A stretch of 64,000 bases of DNA. It comes from Ifrita kowaldi. Its lineage: Eukaryota; Chordata; Aves; Passeriformes; Cinclosomatidae. The notes beneath the pieces are model-generated. The model saw nothing but the letters and a program-made list of their open reading frames with translations, made no database searches and was not told where the DNA came from. The position numbers and the translations under genes are program-made. Shown piece by piece: positions 12,867-25,372 of this stretch. Positions within the stretch are counted from its first letter, which is position 1. Each line of letters starts with the position of its first letter. Where the stretch lies: contig VZRS01002790.1 in NCBI GenBank assembly GCA_013398055.1, positions 62,001 to 126,000 on the forward strand, given 5' to 3'.

Positions 12867-13744
12867 ATGTTACTTCTCTTTTTCAAGCAGTGAAAAGTCA
12901 AAAATGTGGTGTCTTCAAAGGTGTCTTCATAAAAGTTTCAGTTCTAGGGAGTTTGATTTAAAACAGGTACTGTTTGAAAAGAATTGCTTGTTCATTTTCA
13001 GAGAAAACCAGATAAACGCTTTTAATTAGAGATATTTTTAAGAGATGACCAAAATTGTAAACATTTCTGGAGTGGGGTACATGGTATTTCCTAATGAACT
13101 GCTGAAAAACTATCCAGCCATAGTGCCAAAGAAATTCCTACTAGTTACCTCACTTTTCATTATTTACCAGGATTATAGATTTTATAATATACAAGCCATA
13201 TGAAATACAATCCCAACTCTGAAGAGTTTACAGCCTTGACGCAAGCCACACTGCCACAAGCAAGTGATAAAATAATATAAATATATACATATACATATTT
13301 AGCATAAAGGTCCGCATGTTCCTAGTGTGGGTTGTTTTGGGATTTTTTCCTACTTGCTGTGTATCTACCCCAAGGCTTCCAATATATAGTATCGACATAC
13401 TCTGAAAGATAGTTTCTGTCTTCAACAATTTAACAATATATTTTCTGCAGTTTCTCAGCATTCTTCAGCATGAGGCTAACTATGACTGACTATTTTGTAT
13501 GGGACTAAACAATGTGTACGTTAACCTCCTTTTCATTTCATGTGACAAAGTTGACAGCATGCTGTAGAAATAAGATGATGCACAAGTATAAATATACATA
13601 CAAATTCAGTAGCTCGAAGATACAAGGCATGCCTCATCAGCAAGTTTCTGCTGAGATAGGAGGGCATCTTTATCTGTCCTCTTCCTATTTGCTCTCACTG
13701 CCTTCTACTTAGGAGTCTGAGTTAGAGCTTATCACATAGAAGGG

Positions 13745-13759
13745 AAAAAAAAAAAAAAA
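13745..13759. repeat. Poly(A) run
   Basis: Fifteen A in a row on the plus strand. No recognisable retrocopy precedes it. Confidence 0.85.
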
Positions 13760-14124
13760 GGATTACTTTGAAAGAGCTCAATTTTATCCAAGTTTATTCT
13801 TGTTAAGCTTGACCACTGTCATACTCAGGTTTGCTGACTTAAGAAAAATAGGAAAGTGTTTTCTCCATCTAATATCACATTCTCATTCTATCTCATTCTA
13901 TTCCTAAACACATTAAGAAAAGAAAAACCAAACTAAGCATGGAACTGGAAAATTAAGAAGAAAGGTAAATGTAATAGTGGAGAATCTGCAAGAAAGGACA
14001 CTTTTATTTTGGTGTAAGAGTTTCAAAATTTAGTCAATTACTTTAAAGACAGCAAGAACCATAAACATCACATCTTCATAAGAAATCATTATCAGATATT
14101 CCATAACCATGTTCTGTTGTCTTG

Positions 14125-14173
14125 AAAGGAAAGGAAAAAAAAAAGAAAAAAAAAGAAAAAAAAAAGAAAAAAA
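14125..14173. repeat. A/G-rich simple repeat
   Basis: Blocks of five to ten A separated by single or double G, forming a homopurine tract of almost 50 bp. Such tracts are prone to slippage and to triplex formation, but no function can be inferred. Confidence 0.85.
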
Positions 14174-17100
14174 TAGTTTCTGGTGTAGGATAAAATACTT
14201 TCTGGTATTGGATGTGAGTTACACTGCAACAGTGGAAAGCTACAACTACACATGTTAATTTTCATATTTGGGTACTATATGACCACAATATATGTGAAAA
14301 AACACCCTTTAGTCTGAGCGATATGAAGCTTCATGCTGTTGGAAGAAACAGGAGGAAAACTGTGGACAGCAGGGATGATCCGTCATTAAAATTCCTTAAA
14401 ATATATATCAGGTAATGCTATGGTACCAGTTCCACTTGCAGACAGAGAGTAGAGAGCTGAATAGGGAGCAGGATGACAATTTCCTGCAATTCCTATGGTC
14501 TTGCACATGACCATGTATAGACAAAAACATTTTGTCTCAGCAGCTACCACTGGCAGTCAAAGAACGTTTCATTTTCATGATTTTCTTTAATATTAACCCA
14601 TTTTACATGGATCATGCAAAGTGGGAAAGAACTGGAAAAGAATGGAGGAAGGAAGAAAATGTCAGGGTTTGACAAAATTTCTTTGGAAAAAGCAGTACCA
14701 CGATAAGATTTTGTGAATCATAGTTCAATGTTAGTTACACTGAAAATCTTAAAAGGAGGAAATGTGAACAGAACTAAAAAACCCCTCAAAACAAAAACAG
14801 TTTTCCACTTGAATATTCTCATAGGAAAATTGTGAGAAATCTTTGAAATAATGTTTAAAAAGCCCTTGACTCCACATGAAGTTTAAGAATTAATTAGAAG
14901 GAGGATGGAAATTTTTTCCTTGGGACGTACAGACACTCATTTCCTTTTATCCACATGAAAATAATATTTACACTATTTTACATGGACTAATACCTTCTCT
15001 TAATTGTCAAAGTGAAAAAATATGAAAGGCCATTTCTTACATCAGTATTTCTGGTCAGATTTTTCCATAAGTGAGATCAGAGGACAAGTCATAAAATCTT
15101 CTTGTAAAAATAGGTATATTCTTGGCTGATAGAGGTTTAGATAATTATATGCATATATGTCAGTACCAAACATATCACTGAGACCCAATACTTTGAGTAG
15201 TCTCTTATCGAACTGATTTAAAATTGAAGTATTTTCTTTATGACTTAGTTCAGGTTAAATTTACATTAGTATTTCTTTGGATTAAAAATGTGTAGCTTGT
15301 ACAGTGAAACTGAACAGTCACAAACAAATATCTACAACTTCAGGATGTAGTTTATGAAAGATGATAGACTGAATTAAAAGCAACTTGAATTCAAATTAAA
15401 GCACATGGTTTGTAACAGAATTTAAACGTTACAAAAATATTTCCTAGCAGGTGTTGGCACTAGAGTTTCAATCTAATTTCAAAATAGTGTTTTTTATAAT
15501 TCATATTACATGTCATGACTTTTTATAACCAATAAAACCCATCTTTATTTATGTCAATTAGCATAAGTTTTAGTATTTGAACAGCCTCAGAAAAATACCA
15601 CTGCAGCTGAGCGAGAACTGATCACAGAACCCGTGCTCTTCAGCATAGCATGTCACAATTTATAAAAAATCACTTTTATCCTTGTGACCTCAATTATAAA
15701 GAATAAAAATCTTACTATTGTGAATTAAACTAACTTCATTGTCTGAATCTGTAACTTCAGTTTTGTTGTCCTGGTAACTACAAAAATAGCCTTGTCATTT
15801 AAGTGTTCCATTCATAGTGATTGTTGTTTATGTGAGTGTATGGAAAATGTCTCATTTAATACTGTGAGTCCTCACAATGATAGGTGTTACCTGAATTTTA
15901 ATGTTAATCCCAAATTTTGATTCCCATGACTACTTTGCACTCAGTTGAGTGATTTTACCAGAAAACCTTCAAAAATGTAGTTCAACTAAACGCATTCATA
16001 ATATATGGTATTCAACAGAATATATATTTCAAAACTGTCTGTAAGTGGCTAATCCTGTAGCCTCCATACTTCACTAGACACATCATTTATGCAATTTTTA
16101 TTTTATTTCTGAATTGTGATAGCTCTGTTAGAGATGAATGAAGTTGATCCAGGATGAATCCAGATGTGAGTTGTCAGGAAATAAATTTATGTCATGAGGA
16201 ATTAGATTATTTTTGTTCTGTATTTGACTTGTCATTGATTACTAAATTTTCCCTATTGAGTCCTATCTTCTCAAATACAGCATGGATTGACATGACAGCT
16301 TCTTGCCAGGATATTACTTGAAGTCTAATGCTGTCTTGTCATTAGGAAAAAGAATGCCAACTTTTCTAACATTATTCAATGGAAAAACTTACAATTTCTT
16401 TTTAAAATTATGAATCTAGTGAAGATGCAATAAAATGGAGATTTATGATGTATATATTGTCAGAAAAATTGATACAAATATGATACACAAAAGATATACA
16501 TTTAAATGAATACGTGAAATTTACAAAACTCTTTCTATCAAAATGCTAATTAATGCATGGCCATTCTGGTTAAACATTGTTCCTTTGCATGTCTTTGATG
16601 GGTTTTATTAGGAGATTGCAGAAAAACCTGTGATGAGCTGCACAGTGGCAAGTACTTAAGGAAATATCTGTTTCGGCATCCTCTGGAGCTAACAGAAGTG
16701 AGGTTGACAGTGCCATATGCTTAGGAACGCAGGAATTCTCAGGGGATAACAGGTGACCCTCACTCTTACCCTGGCAAAGCTAATTTTTGAGTACTATTCA
16801 ATAAAAGAATTGCCAAAATGTTTTTCGGAAATACCTGAAGAAGTTAGATGCGTGCAGGGAAACATTGGAATGGGGAATTTAGCTACGATAGACATGAGAT
16901 TTTAGGACAATCCTTGAAGGCCTTTTAATTCGCTGTAATTATGTTTCAGAAAGACTGTGAAGTTGCTATAGAATATTTGGTCAAAATTCCTAAAAGAGGG
17001 ACTTTGATTTGCTAAACGTTAAGTCTGGTACAAATCCTGTCTAAGGAATGAGTAACATTGAATCTAAGGCCTTAGATACTAGGAGAAAGGGATGATTTAG

Positions 17101-17652
17101 GAAATGTCGAGATGGACAACTGACCAGGAATTATTTTAAATTATGAAAATGTACTGGTGTCCTGTAAAAAAAAAAGCCCTAATAACATAAAAAAAAAACT
17201 TTGGAATAATTTTCACCAATCTTTCATCAACATTTGAGTGACTCTAGTCAGAGCTGTAAATGAAACACATTTGCATCTGCACGGGGCAACTTGAATCATT
17301 AAATCAATACTCTCATTTTACTTTTTATAAGAGAAACAGACAAATCTTCTGAAAAAATAACAACTTTTTCATATTTCTAAATATGAAAAACAAAAAGTAC
17401 AATGAATAACCAGCTGTATTCATATTATCACCACAATACTTGGTTTACAGTAGATTCTATAAAACACAACGTAGTTTCAGGAAAAAAATCACTTTTGACT
17501 TTATAAGGCAAAGGAATCCAGTTCCGATCCAGACTTTTCAAAACATCTTAACATTTCAAATCTCAATAAGCATTGTATTCTTTAACAGGACCAAAACTGT
17601 GAATTTCTACTTTTCAAAATTTAGACCAGGTAAGCTTCTCAAATGGGAAAAA

Positions 17653-17718
17653 GCCCCCCCAAAAACAAAAACAAAAACAAAAAAACCCCAAAAACAAAAC
17701 CAAACCAAAACAAAAAAG
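17653..17718. repeat. A/C-rich low-complexity tract
   Basis: It starts with a run of seven C, then A-blocks separated by C in the form AAAAACAAAAAC, ending AAACCAAACCAAAAC. It is similar in make-up to the tracts at about 1.3 kb and 56.0 kb. Confidence 0.85.
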
Positions 17719-18893
17719 TAAAGTTATCTAAAGTTTTGATGGATTCTTTCACTCAGTCAGATTTTGGGTTTTTTTTTTTCCTTTCAGTTAAAGAGCAGGT
17801 TTTATGAGTATAATTACTAGAAAGTGGCAACTCATATTTATAAAAAATATTACAGCAGACATGCATTTCCATTTTGTAGAAAAAAACACAAAACAGTCTT
17901 TATTAGGTAAAAGTAAACACAACCGAGAAAGTCAGTATACCAGGAACTTGAAAAAGGACTGGGATTTTACTTCGTGTAAAATGGAGAAATAGGTTGAGCT
18001 CAGCACAGGACTAGAATACCATTTAAAAGCTCTTCATCACACTAGTCATCTCATATATATATATACCAGCCCACAGTCTGGCCACTTATTCTAATTTTCT
18101 TTCTACTGAAAACTTTACTATTTCTTCCATGTAAATGTCTGAATTTAAGACTTCAGAAGAAAGAAGGGATGTTTCTTTAAAAGAGACATGAGAAATACAC
18201 AAGTCTGTATACTTGGTGATGAAGTGGCAGACAGAAGTGCTACATTAAAACCACAATCAACAAAGACTACAAACCGTATGGAGTAAAAAAAAGAATAAAC
18301 AACAGGAAACTCATGTAGAGTTTCTGCCATTTCTGTACACAAGTTTGGGATACTGCAGTCTCTCTGGAAAAAATACTACAATCTCTGTAAAAAAAGAAAG
18401 TTCGGCTTTTATGCATTTTGCTGTGCAGTGGCGTTGGAAAGGCCAAAATGTCCAAACAGGAAGAATCACGAAATTTATTGGCAATGGCTCAATGAGAGCA
18501 CACACTAGCAAAAACACTTAAGCAACAGCACTGGCAGCTGCCTGCTGAGAGAGAATTCTGCTAACAGAACATTTGGCTTGGAAAGGTAGAAGAAGAAAAT
18601 AACTTCAGTGAGTGGAAGCCAAGCATCTCTCTCTTTCTCAGAATCAATCTCACTGAGAGTTACAGTAAGTTGTCATACTGGGAGACACCACAGAAAATGA
18701 AATAACTTGAGCAGCAACAGCACGACTGGAAATTGCTCTTCAACAGGCATACTAAAAATGTGCTGTGAAATATGGACAAATTTTCTCTCTGGGAACTGTG
18801 GTCCATATAAGCCAAAGCCAAAAGAGAGTTGCATCTTTTCAAAAGTTATTGAAAAATTTAACTCTACCACTAGGGCTTTGTGTTTTTAACAGG

Positions 18894-18953
18894 AATCATA
18901 GAATAATGGAATCGTTTAAGCTGGAAAGGAACTTTAAGATTATCAAGTCCACT
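18894..18953 (-). mobile_element. CR1 3'-end fragment, antisense
   Basis: About 60 bp beginning AATCATAGAATAATGGAATC and running through TTAAGCTGGAAAGGAACTTTAAG. This is the reverse complement of the CR1 3' terminus with its tail octamers. Only the extreme 3' end is present, typical of 5'-truncated CR1 insertions. It is diverged and cannot be assigned to a subfamily by eye. Confidence 0.8.
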
Positions 18954-20796
18954 GGTAAATTACAGTTATCATTAAGAATTTATTTTCACTAGAAATTGTT
19001 ACATCATTTCCTATTTATGCATTTGAAGTAAAATATTGAAATAAGTTAATAATAAAACTAGCAGTACATTTTTAATCAAATAAAGCATCTGGGGTAGAGA
19101 GGAAATTTACTTGTATTAGGACAAGAGTGAGAAAGAAGTTGTGGATCAGTATCTGAAATCAACTAATGAGTATTGTGCCTGGCGACAGTCAAATACCAGA
19201 AAATAAGGGTGTGTATTTGTCTTCTTTAGAATATTCTGTGTAGTTGTCATACATTGGTTGTAGAATGTAAGACCATATTTTGCACTGTAACATCCTAGTC
19301 AGTTACCAAGAATAAGGGAGTTTTACCTTCAGTGAGACCAGATTTCTACCAGCTTTTCATATACAGGGATGATCCTTACTCTAGAAAAGATACATAAATA
19401 TCTCTTAAAAAGATAAAGCAATATTTTTTGCCTTTAGCAACATCTATTGTAAATACCAGTAGGAGCAAAGACTACTTAGGATGTTATAAACAAATATTCC
19501 ATTGCATTTTACTTCAGACTGTCTCAAGGCAAAATGAGGAAGCCAACTGTTAACAACAAAGTCCATGACATAGCAAATCAGCCAACTGAAATACTAAAAT
19601 GCACTGTGCATTTTGGATCCCTAACACATTACCTACTAAATCAAAAGAGAGACACAATGGGCCCTTGTTTGAGCTGTAGAGTCCAGAGAGTTTACCAGAA
19701 GAGGATGAGTTTCCCTCACATTTTGGTATGTGCTCTGGGCTGCATGTTTGCATTCTGAAGGTCACAGAAAGTGTGCCATAGGGGGAAGGGGTGGGGAGGG
19801 AGGGGAGAGAGAGAGATAAATGAGTGATCATATCTGAGAAAAGGAAAAAAAGTTGTGCTTAATGAACATATTTATTTTCCATGGCAACTGTTCCTGGACA
19901 AAGCTTCTCCCAGACCTATCCAAAAATCACAAAAAACACTACACCATGGATATTGTCCTTGTAGTCACATTGGTGTAAGATAAGGCATCTCTCTTCTTTT
20001 AGTTCTAAGGGGACACTTGAAAAATTCCATTCTAGTTTTTTCTGGCCTGGGAAAATGGAATATTGCCATTTGGAACTTCCCTGGGTACTATCATCCTTTC
20101 TTACATATTATGTGGTTAGGCTATCCATCTTACTATTTTAAACAAGGAAAAATTGTGACAGAAGACATCACTTCACTGTGTATATCATAAGCATTTTCTC
20201 CTGGTTTGACTTCTTTAGATGGGTTGGAAAACCCCACATGGGCTTGGAAAACAATCTGAGATGTTTCCTATTTGTGGCCTGGATAAAGAGGAGAGGAAGA
20301 AAACATAGCCCAAAGAGAGGGGCGAATTGTTAAATAAGACAATATGCTTATAGTTAAATGTGAAGAACAAGTCTCATTTAATTAATTTTATTGTCTTATT
20401 AAAGCAATAAATGTCTCTAAGACGATTCATTTTCTGTTAACTTAGATGGTTTTAACATTTCATAGACAGTGCCAGTTTATGCCACTCATTCCCTGAGGAT
20501 TAGATTTCATTATGTTTATCCGTAGCAGTCAGTGAGTTACTATGCATGAAGATTAAGTTATTCTAATGAGACCACTCATAAAACGAAGAAAAACCATCAT
20601 GGTGGAACATGGCAGAGTATGACTCCATGGTGGTACGGTGATACTTCAATCCAGTACTTAAAGATTTTCATCTGCTTGCATTCTGTCTCTTTGCAAACTT
20701 AGATTTCCACTCTCATCTTTCAACAGCACACTACCTTCTACTTCCTTTAAAGGGCTTCAGGCTGCTGTAAACTTCCTGAAACCAGACTAAAACTTA
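18954..20796. other. Non-coding unique sequence, no gene recognised
   Basis: AT-rich sequence. A G/A-rich stretch with GAGAGAGAGA lies at about 19782-19817. Two overlapping short frames at 19.53-19.83 kb, on opposite strands, have no recognisable domain. Confidence 0.55.
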
Positions 20797-21667
20797 GGTC
20801 TAAAAGGAAAGCCTACGGCCATTGGAAGCCAGGACAGGTGACACAGGAGGACTACAGAGATGTCATTTGCCACTCTAGGAAGAAAATTCATGAGGCCATA
20901 GCTTGAGTAGAGTTCAACCTGGCTAGTACTGTGAAGGCCAGAAAAAAAGGCTTTTTGGAATATTTAAGCAGCAAAATGAAGACAGGACATAACACTGATC
21001 TAGTACTTGATGAGGTTAGTCCACCTAAAAATCAGGGCAAAGACAAAACAGAGATGTTTAATGACTTATTGAAGGAGATGATTGTCCCCCTCTGCTGCCC
21101 TGCAGCCTCACCTCAAGTCCTGTGTGCAGTTTTGGGCGCGACAATAAGTGAAGGATATGAAGCTTTTAGAAAGCATCCAGGGGAGGACTACAAAGACGGT
21201 GAAAGGTCTCAAGGACAAAACTTATGAGGAGAAGCTGGAATCACTTGGTTTGCTCAGCTTGGAGGCGAAGCTGGAATCACTTGGTTTGTTTAGCTTGGAG
21301 AAGGCTGAGGACAACCTCATCACAGTCTACAACTTCTTCAAGGGAAGCGGCAGAGGGGAAGGTGCTGATCTCCAATCTCTGACGACTAGTGATAGGACAC
21401 AAAGAAATTAAATGAAGCTGTATCACGAGAAGTTGAGGCTGGATATTAGAAAACAGTTCTTCATGGAGAGGGTAATCAGTCACTGGAACAGGGTCTCAAG
21501 AGAAGGGGTCATTGGGCCAAGCCTGCCAGAGTTCAAGAATATCTAGATAATTTTATTCCTATGGCTTAGTTTTTTTAGGTTTAGGTCATTTTACAAGGAC
21601 AAGGAAGGTGGACTTGATGATCCTTATGGATGTCTTCCAAACTGATATATTCTCTGAGTCTACAATT
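20797..21667 (+). mobile_element. CR1 LINE, internally deleted copy
   Basis: The left part (to about 21065) matches the CR1 region between endonuclease and reverse transcriptase: GACAGGTGACACAGGAGGA, then AAAAAGGCTTTTTGGAATAT, then the GAGATGTTTAATGACTT segment. The right part (from about 21075) is the 3' region: GTCCCCCTCTGCTGCCC, GGGGAGGACTACAAAGACGG, CTGGATATTAGAAAACAGTT, CACTGGAACAGGGTCTC, and a decayed 3' end near 21660. The reverse transcriptase core between these parts is missing. A 36-bp tandem duplication lies at 21231-21302. The copy differs in sequence type from the 4.7-7.4 kb element and looks older. Confidence 0.85.
21231..21302 (+). repeat. 36-bp tandem duplication inside CR1
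   Basis: Units 21231-21266 and 21267-21302 share GAAGCTGGAATCACTTGGTT and AGCTTGGAG, with a few changes. The duplicated piece covers the CR1 motif that normally occurs once just before the 3' region. Confidence 0.8.
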
Positions 21668-22113
21668 TACAAATATAGTAGACAAATACTAAAAAATATA
21701 GAAAAAAAAATTAGGCTGAAAAGCCAGTACAGCTCTCATATAAACACAGGACTAAATATTCTGGTATGACAGCCATTTCTACAGCGAAGAAACTTTCACA
21801 GTAATGGTAGCAAAACAGCCATCTGCTCTGGGTAGCAGGTTCAAACTTACAAGAATTTCCTCTGTGCATGTGTGAAATGTTTGACTCATACAATGATTTC
21901 TTTAGTCGCTGTGCACATGAAAGACTCTCAATCACACCAGCCTAGATATTCACACAGGTACCAGATTTTGTATAAGGCAATGGACAAACTTGGTCTTACT
22001 TGTCCATTTTTCAGAGTAGCTCTCATTGATCCCTACATTTAGCTATGAGCAACTGAGGCACCATAAGCATCAAACCAGTTTTACTGGTGCTTTCCTTCTT
22101 TTTCCTTTTACAG

Positions 22114-22194
22114 ATACAGAAAATGGAGCTACTATATATTTTATTCCTTTTTGGTTCCCTTGTTGTTTATGCAGGGCTTTCTCCTCAATGGGGA
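22114..22194 (+). other. Weak candidate exon encoding a signal peptide-like start
   Basis: A long pyrimidine tract ending TTCCTTTTACAG (AG at 22112-22113) forms a good-looking splice acceptor. An ATG follows at 22123. The first 18 codons read MELLYILFLFGSLVVYAG, a short acidic start and hydrophobic core ending in a VYA-G site that could suit signal peptidase. A possible donor, GGA/GTAACT, lies at 22195 and would close the exon in phase 0 after 24 codons. Without the donor, the frame stays open to the stop at 22357-22359 (78 residues from this ATG). I recognise no protein family and see no partner exon. AT-rich DNA produces hydrophobic reading frames by chance, so this stays speculative. Confidence 0.15.
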
Positions 22195-23189
22195 GTAACT
22201 CAGTTTATAGTAGCTAAAGCTGTGACTCTGGGCAATATGTGCTGGGTTTGGTTTTTTGCAGATGTTGTTTCACCTTCCTTCTTCTCGGTCATCCTGTCTA
22301 ATTCTATGTTCAGTACTGCCTCTTTCCAGAGTCGTAACTGCATCTATGCCCTGAAATAGTTAGTGTTTAAGCTTACAATATTCTCCTCCTAAACAGATTA
22401 AACTCTCTCTTGTAAACATCATCCTTTTTTATTAATACGTATTAGTATATTGACTTCTGTTGTGCTTTATTATCTGTATTATTTGACAAAAGGTTTGAAG
22501 GGCAATCCATTTTCACCTATGATCTTTCTCATAGGTACTAAGGTGTTTTTCTGTAGCAGCTTTGGGACTTTCATCTCAAAGATAAGTGTTACTTCAGTTA
22601 TAGAAGCTTTCAAGCATGCTAGAATGAGTGGAACATAATACCCAGCTTAGATTGCTAATACTGCAGCATGATGAAGACTAGTTTTTTTTACAGGAAGTAA
22701 AGGTGGACTAATAACTCAGAGTTATCATAGTGAGGAAATCTTCCTCACATTTCTTCATCTTCCTCCCCATCTTGAACCATATTCTGCAGATTTCTGGCCC
22801 TTCTGTAAGCTTTTTTATATTATCTTGACAGGAAACAGTCAGAAAATTTCCCCCCCCATATCAGTATTTAAAGTAGCCATGAACGGGTCTAAGATATGAA
22901 GGAGCTGGCAAAAGGTAGCTGTTGGTGGAGAAAGGCTGACTGAAACTCCTTGTTTAGCAACAGTGGATTGTTATATTACCTGTCTACATTTTCTGGAAGT
23001 GTGTTCTCTGTCAAGTAAATTTTTATCAGGGAAATGTACTTAAGATAGTCTTTTCATGGCAAGATGGCAGATAGAATCTGTTCTATAAATGACACCTTGC
23101 TTCACTGGATGTGTGATAGGCCTGATGCACCTAAATGGCCGTGAGAACCAAAAAGACCTTCACAGGACCAGGAACATCAAAAAGTCTTA

Positions 23190-23224
23190 TTTTCCTTCCA
23201 CAACGTAGAGTTGTGGAAGGAAAA
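23190..23224. repeat. Perfect 15-bp hairpin, 5-nt loop
   Basis: The left arm TTTTCCTTCCACAAC (23190-23204) and the right arm GTTGTGGAAGGAAAA (23210-23224) are exact reverse complements around the loop GTAGA. A second, smaller inverted repeat (ACTTCTG and CAGAAGT, 23232-23251) follows within 8 bp. The arms match no transposon end I know. Confidence 0.9.
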
Positions 23225-25222
23225 AAGTGTAACTTCTGCATCAACAGAAGTCATGGTCATATCAAGGGACATTACTGTATAATGGGAACAAAATCTGAAC
23301 TATAAAGATAGGTATGCAGTCAGATCTTAATGGATCCCAGGCAATTCACAGTCTGTCCTTTCTTATACACAGCTGGGTACATTGTTTCCCCATGCTTCTG
23401 TTCTGTTACATATTCATTTTTATGAATAAATTATCTATAACAGTGAGAATACTTCCTCAAAGAACCAAGTCTTAGCAAGTCTTTTAGTATGAACATGCGA
23501 CATATGTTCATGCGTATGTCTGTATATGAGCACACATGAAGTCTCAGTTTCATGACAGTCTCATAAAACGTTCTATTGTGCTTAATTACAGAGAAAATAG
23601 AGCAGAATTTTTTTTGTCACTACATTTAAGCAACTTCCTCTTCTGTTCTCTGTGTAGCTCATTCTACAAAGGTCATGCACATCATGTGTTTTACACTAGT
23701 GGGTTTAATTTCAATCATTTTTCTACTGTGAATTTGTAAATTGAAAAAGCACTTAATCAAGAGGTCTGTTACCACTCTAATCTGACAATAAGGGCAAAAA
23801 GGCAAGTGTTACATCTTGACAATTTTCGATGACATCAATAGATTTGAAAGTGGAATGGCAAGGTAACCTCTGTGCTCCTAAAGTTATTTGATTAACTTCC
23901 GAGGTGAACCTTTGTTAAAGAGCTCTGATCTCCTCACAACATTTTCAGGTTTTAGGGGTTTTTTTCTATAGTGTGAAGACAGTTTTGGTTTCCCCAACTT
24001 AAGGGCTGTGTAACATAAAAGTCAGATATTTAATGTGAATTAAAGGATAAGTTTCAAGATATCAATCAGGTGAACTAGTACCTGTGTTTGTTACTTTTCA
24101 TTTAGCTGATTGTTTTTCCAGTTTGATCTTTCCTCTCTGACAGTCAGTAAATACTTGGTATTAAATTGGACTTACTGTGTTCAATTTGAACTTATTGTGC
24201 CCAATCAAGTACTGTACCCTATTATTGAACAGTCTGTTGATTCTTTTTGCTTTGAGTACTCAGCAGTGTCCAGAAATCTTTTCTCTCACAGTATTTTTCC
24301 CATATCACTCTTAGAGGAAACTTAAAAATTTCTTGAAGATTTTTGGGAAAAAATTATTTTGATACAATAAAAACAGATTGTTCCACCTTGTAAAATCCCA
24401 CAACCTAATGTTTAAGGAGTAAAAGGTTAAGGAATTAAGGAGAAAAAGCTGAGAAATTTTTTTTTTAGAAGAAGAAATTGTAGAAATCAATCCGTCTACA
24501 GGAAGTTCGGGTATTGAAAATGTAGCAATTGCCAGTAAGAACTTTCAATGAAATGACAGGCTGGAATTAAACAGACAACATCTTCCATGTTTTTATCTTC
24601 TAAAAACAAAAGCTATGAATGAAAGTTTGTTGCACTTAGAATATGAGCACTTAGCTCATGACATTAACTTATGTTTAACATCAGAACATACAGTGGAGTA
24701 AACATAGGAATAAACTTACAATAAAAATATTTGACATCAAACATCAGGATTTACATTTCCGCATTTGTTTATTTATTTGAACTGACTCCTGCCCTTCAAG
24801 AAAAAAAATATGGCCATTCAATTTAATTTTTTATTCATAAATGTACTAATCACACATTACTATTAGAAACAGTGTTCAGAGTGTCATTAAATTAACACTG
24901 TGCTTAAATTTTTTTCCAATCATCTCTACGATACAAGTAAAAATCTGGCTTTTCCTATTAATCATTATTGTTCAGACCTTTCAGGCAAAAATCTAAAACT
25001 ACATAGAACAGACATTTTTCTGATCCGACCTCTCTACTCAGTTAATTAGCTATGCTACATTTTTTAGTATTTGATTTAAAAGCAAGGGATGTTTTGTTTC
25101 ATGATATGGTATGATATGATTAAAAGGCATAAAAATCCATGTTTATGCATGTTGTCTAATTACATTTTCTTTTCTCTCTTGGTCTTTCAAAATATAGGAA
25201 GAAGACAAAACTACTGCTCACT

Positions 25223-25236
25223 GTCTCCATAGAGAC
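25223..25236 (+). promoter_or_regulatory. X-box-like palindrome (possible RFX site)
   Basis: GTCTCCATAGAGAC fits every position of the general RFX X-box pattern RYYNYYWWRRNRAC and is nearly symmetric. The pattern is loose: I estimate several matches by chance in a window this size, so binding is not shown. It lies 116 bp before a 9-bp hairpin (25352-25372). Confidence 0.25.
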
Positions 25237-25351
25237 GCCATGACAGCATCATGAGAAAATATTTTTATTTCAGTACCTAATGGATTTGCCTCCTGAGTAA
25301 AACCACTCAATAAGGAAAGTGCCAGGAATAGAAAAGCCATTCATTACAGTA

Positions 25352-25372
25352 TGCAGATCATTGTGATCTGCA
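25352..25372. repeat. 9-bp hairpin, 3-nt loop
   Basis: TGCAGATCA and TGATCTGCA are exact reverse complements around TTG. The length is modest, so it may be chance. Confidence 0.75.

Larger units (their letters stand above)
12867..18893. other. Non-coding unique sequence, no gene recognised
   Basis: About 6 kb, strongly AT-rich. It contains a poly(A) run (13745-13759), an A/G-rich tract (14125-14173) and an A/C-rich tract (17653-17718). A slightly GC-richer stretch around 16610-16900 has no recognisable coding content. No open frame between about 13.7 and 17.4 kb reaches 60 codons. Nothing here looks like an exon or an RNA gene to me. Confidence 0.55.
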
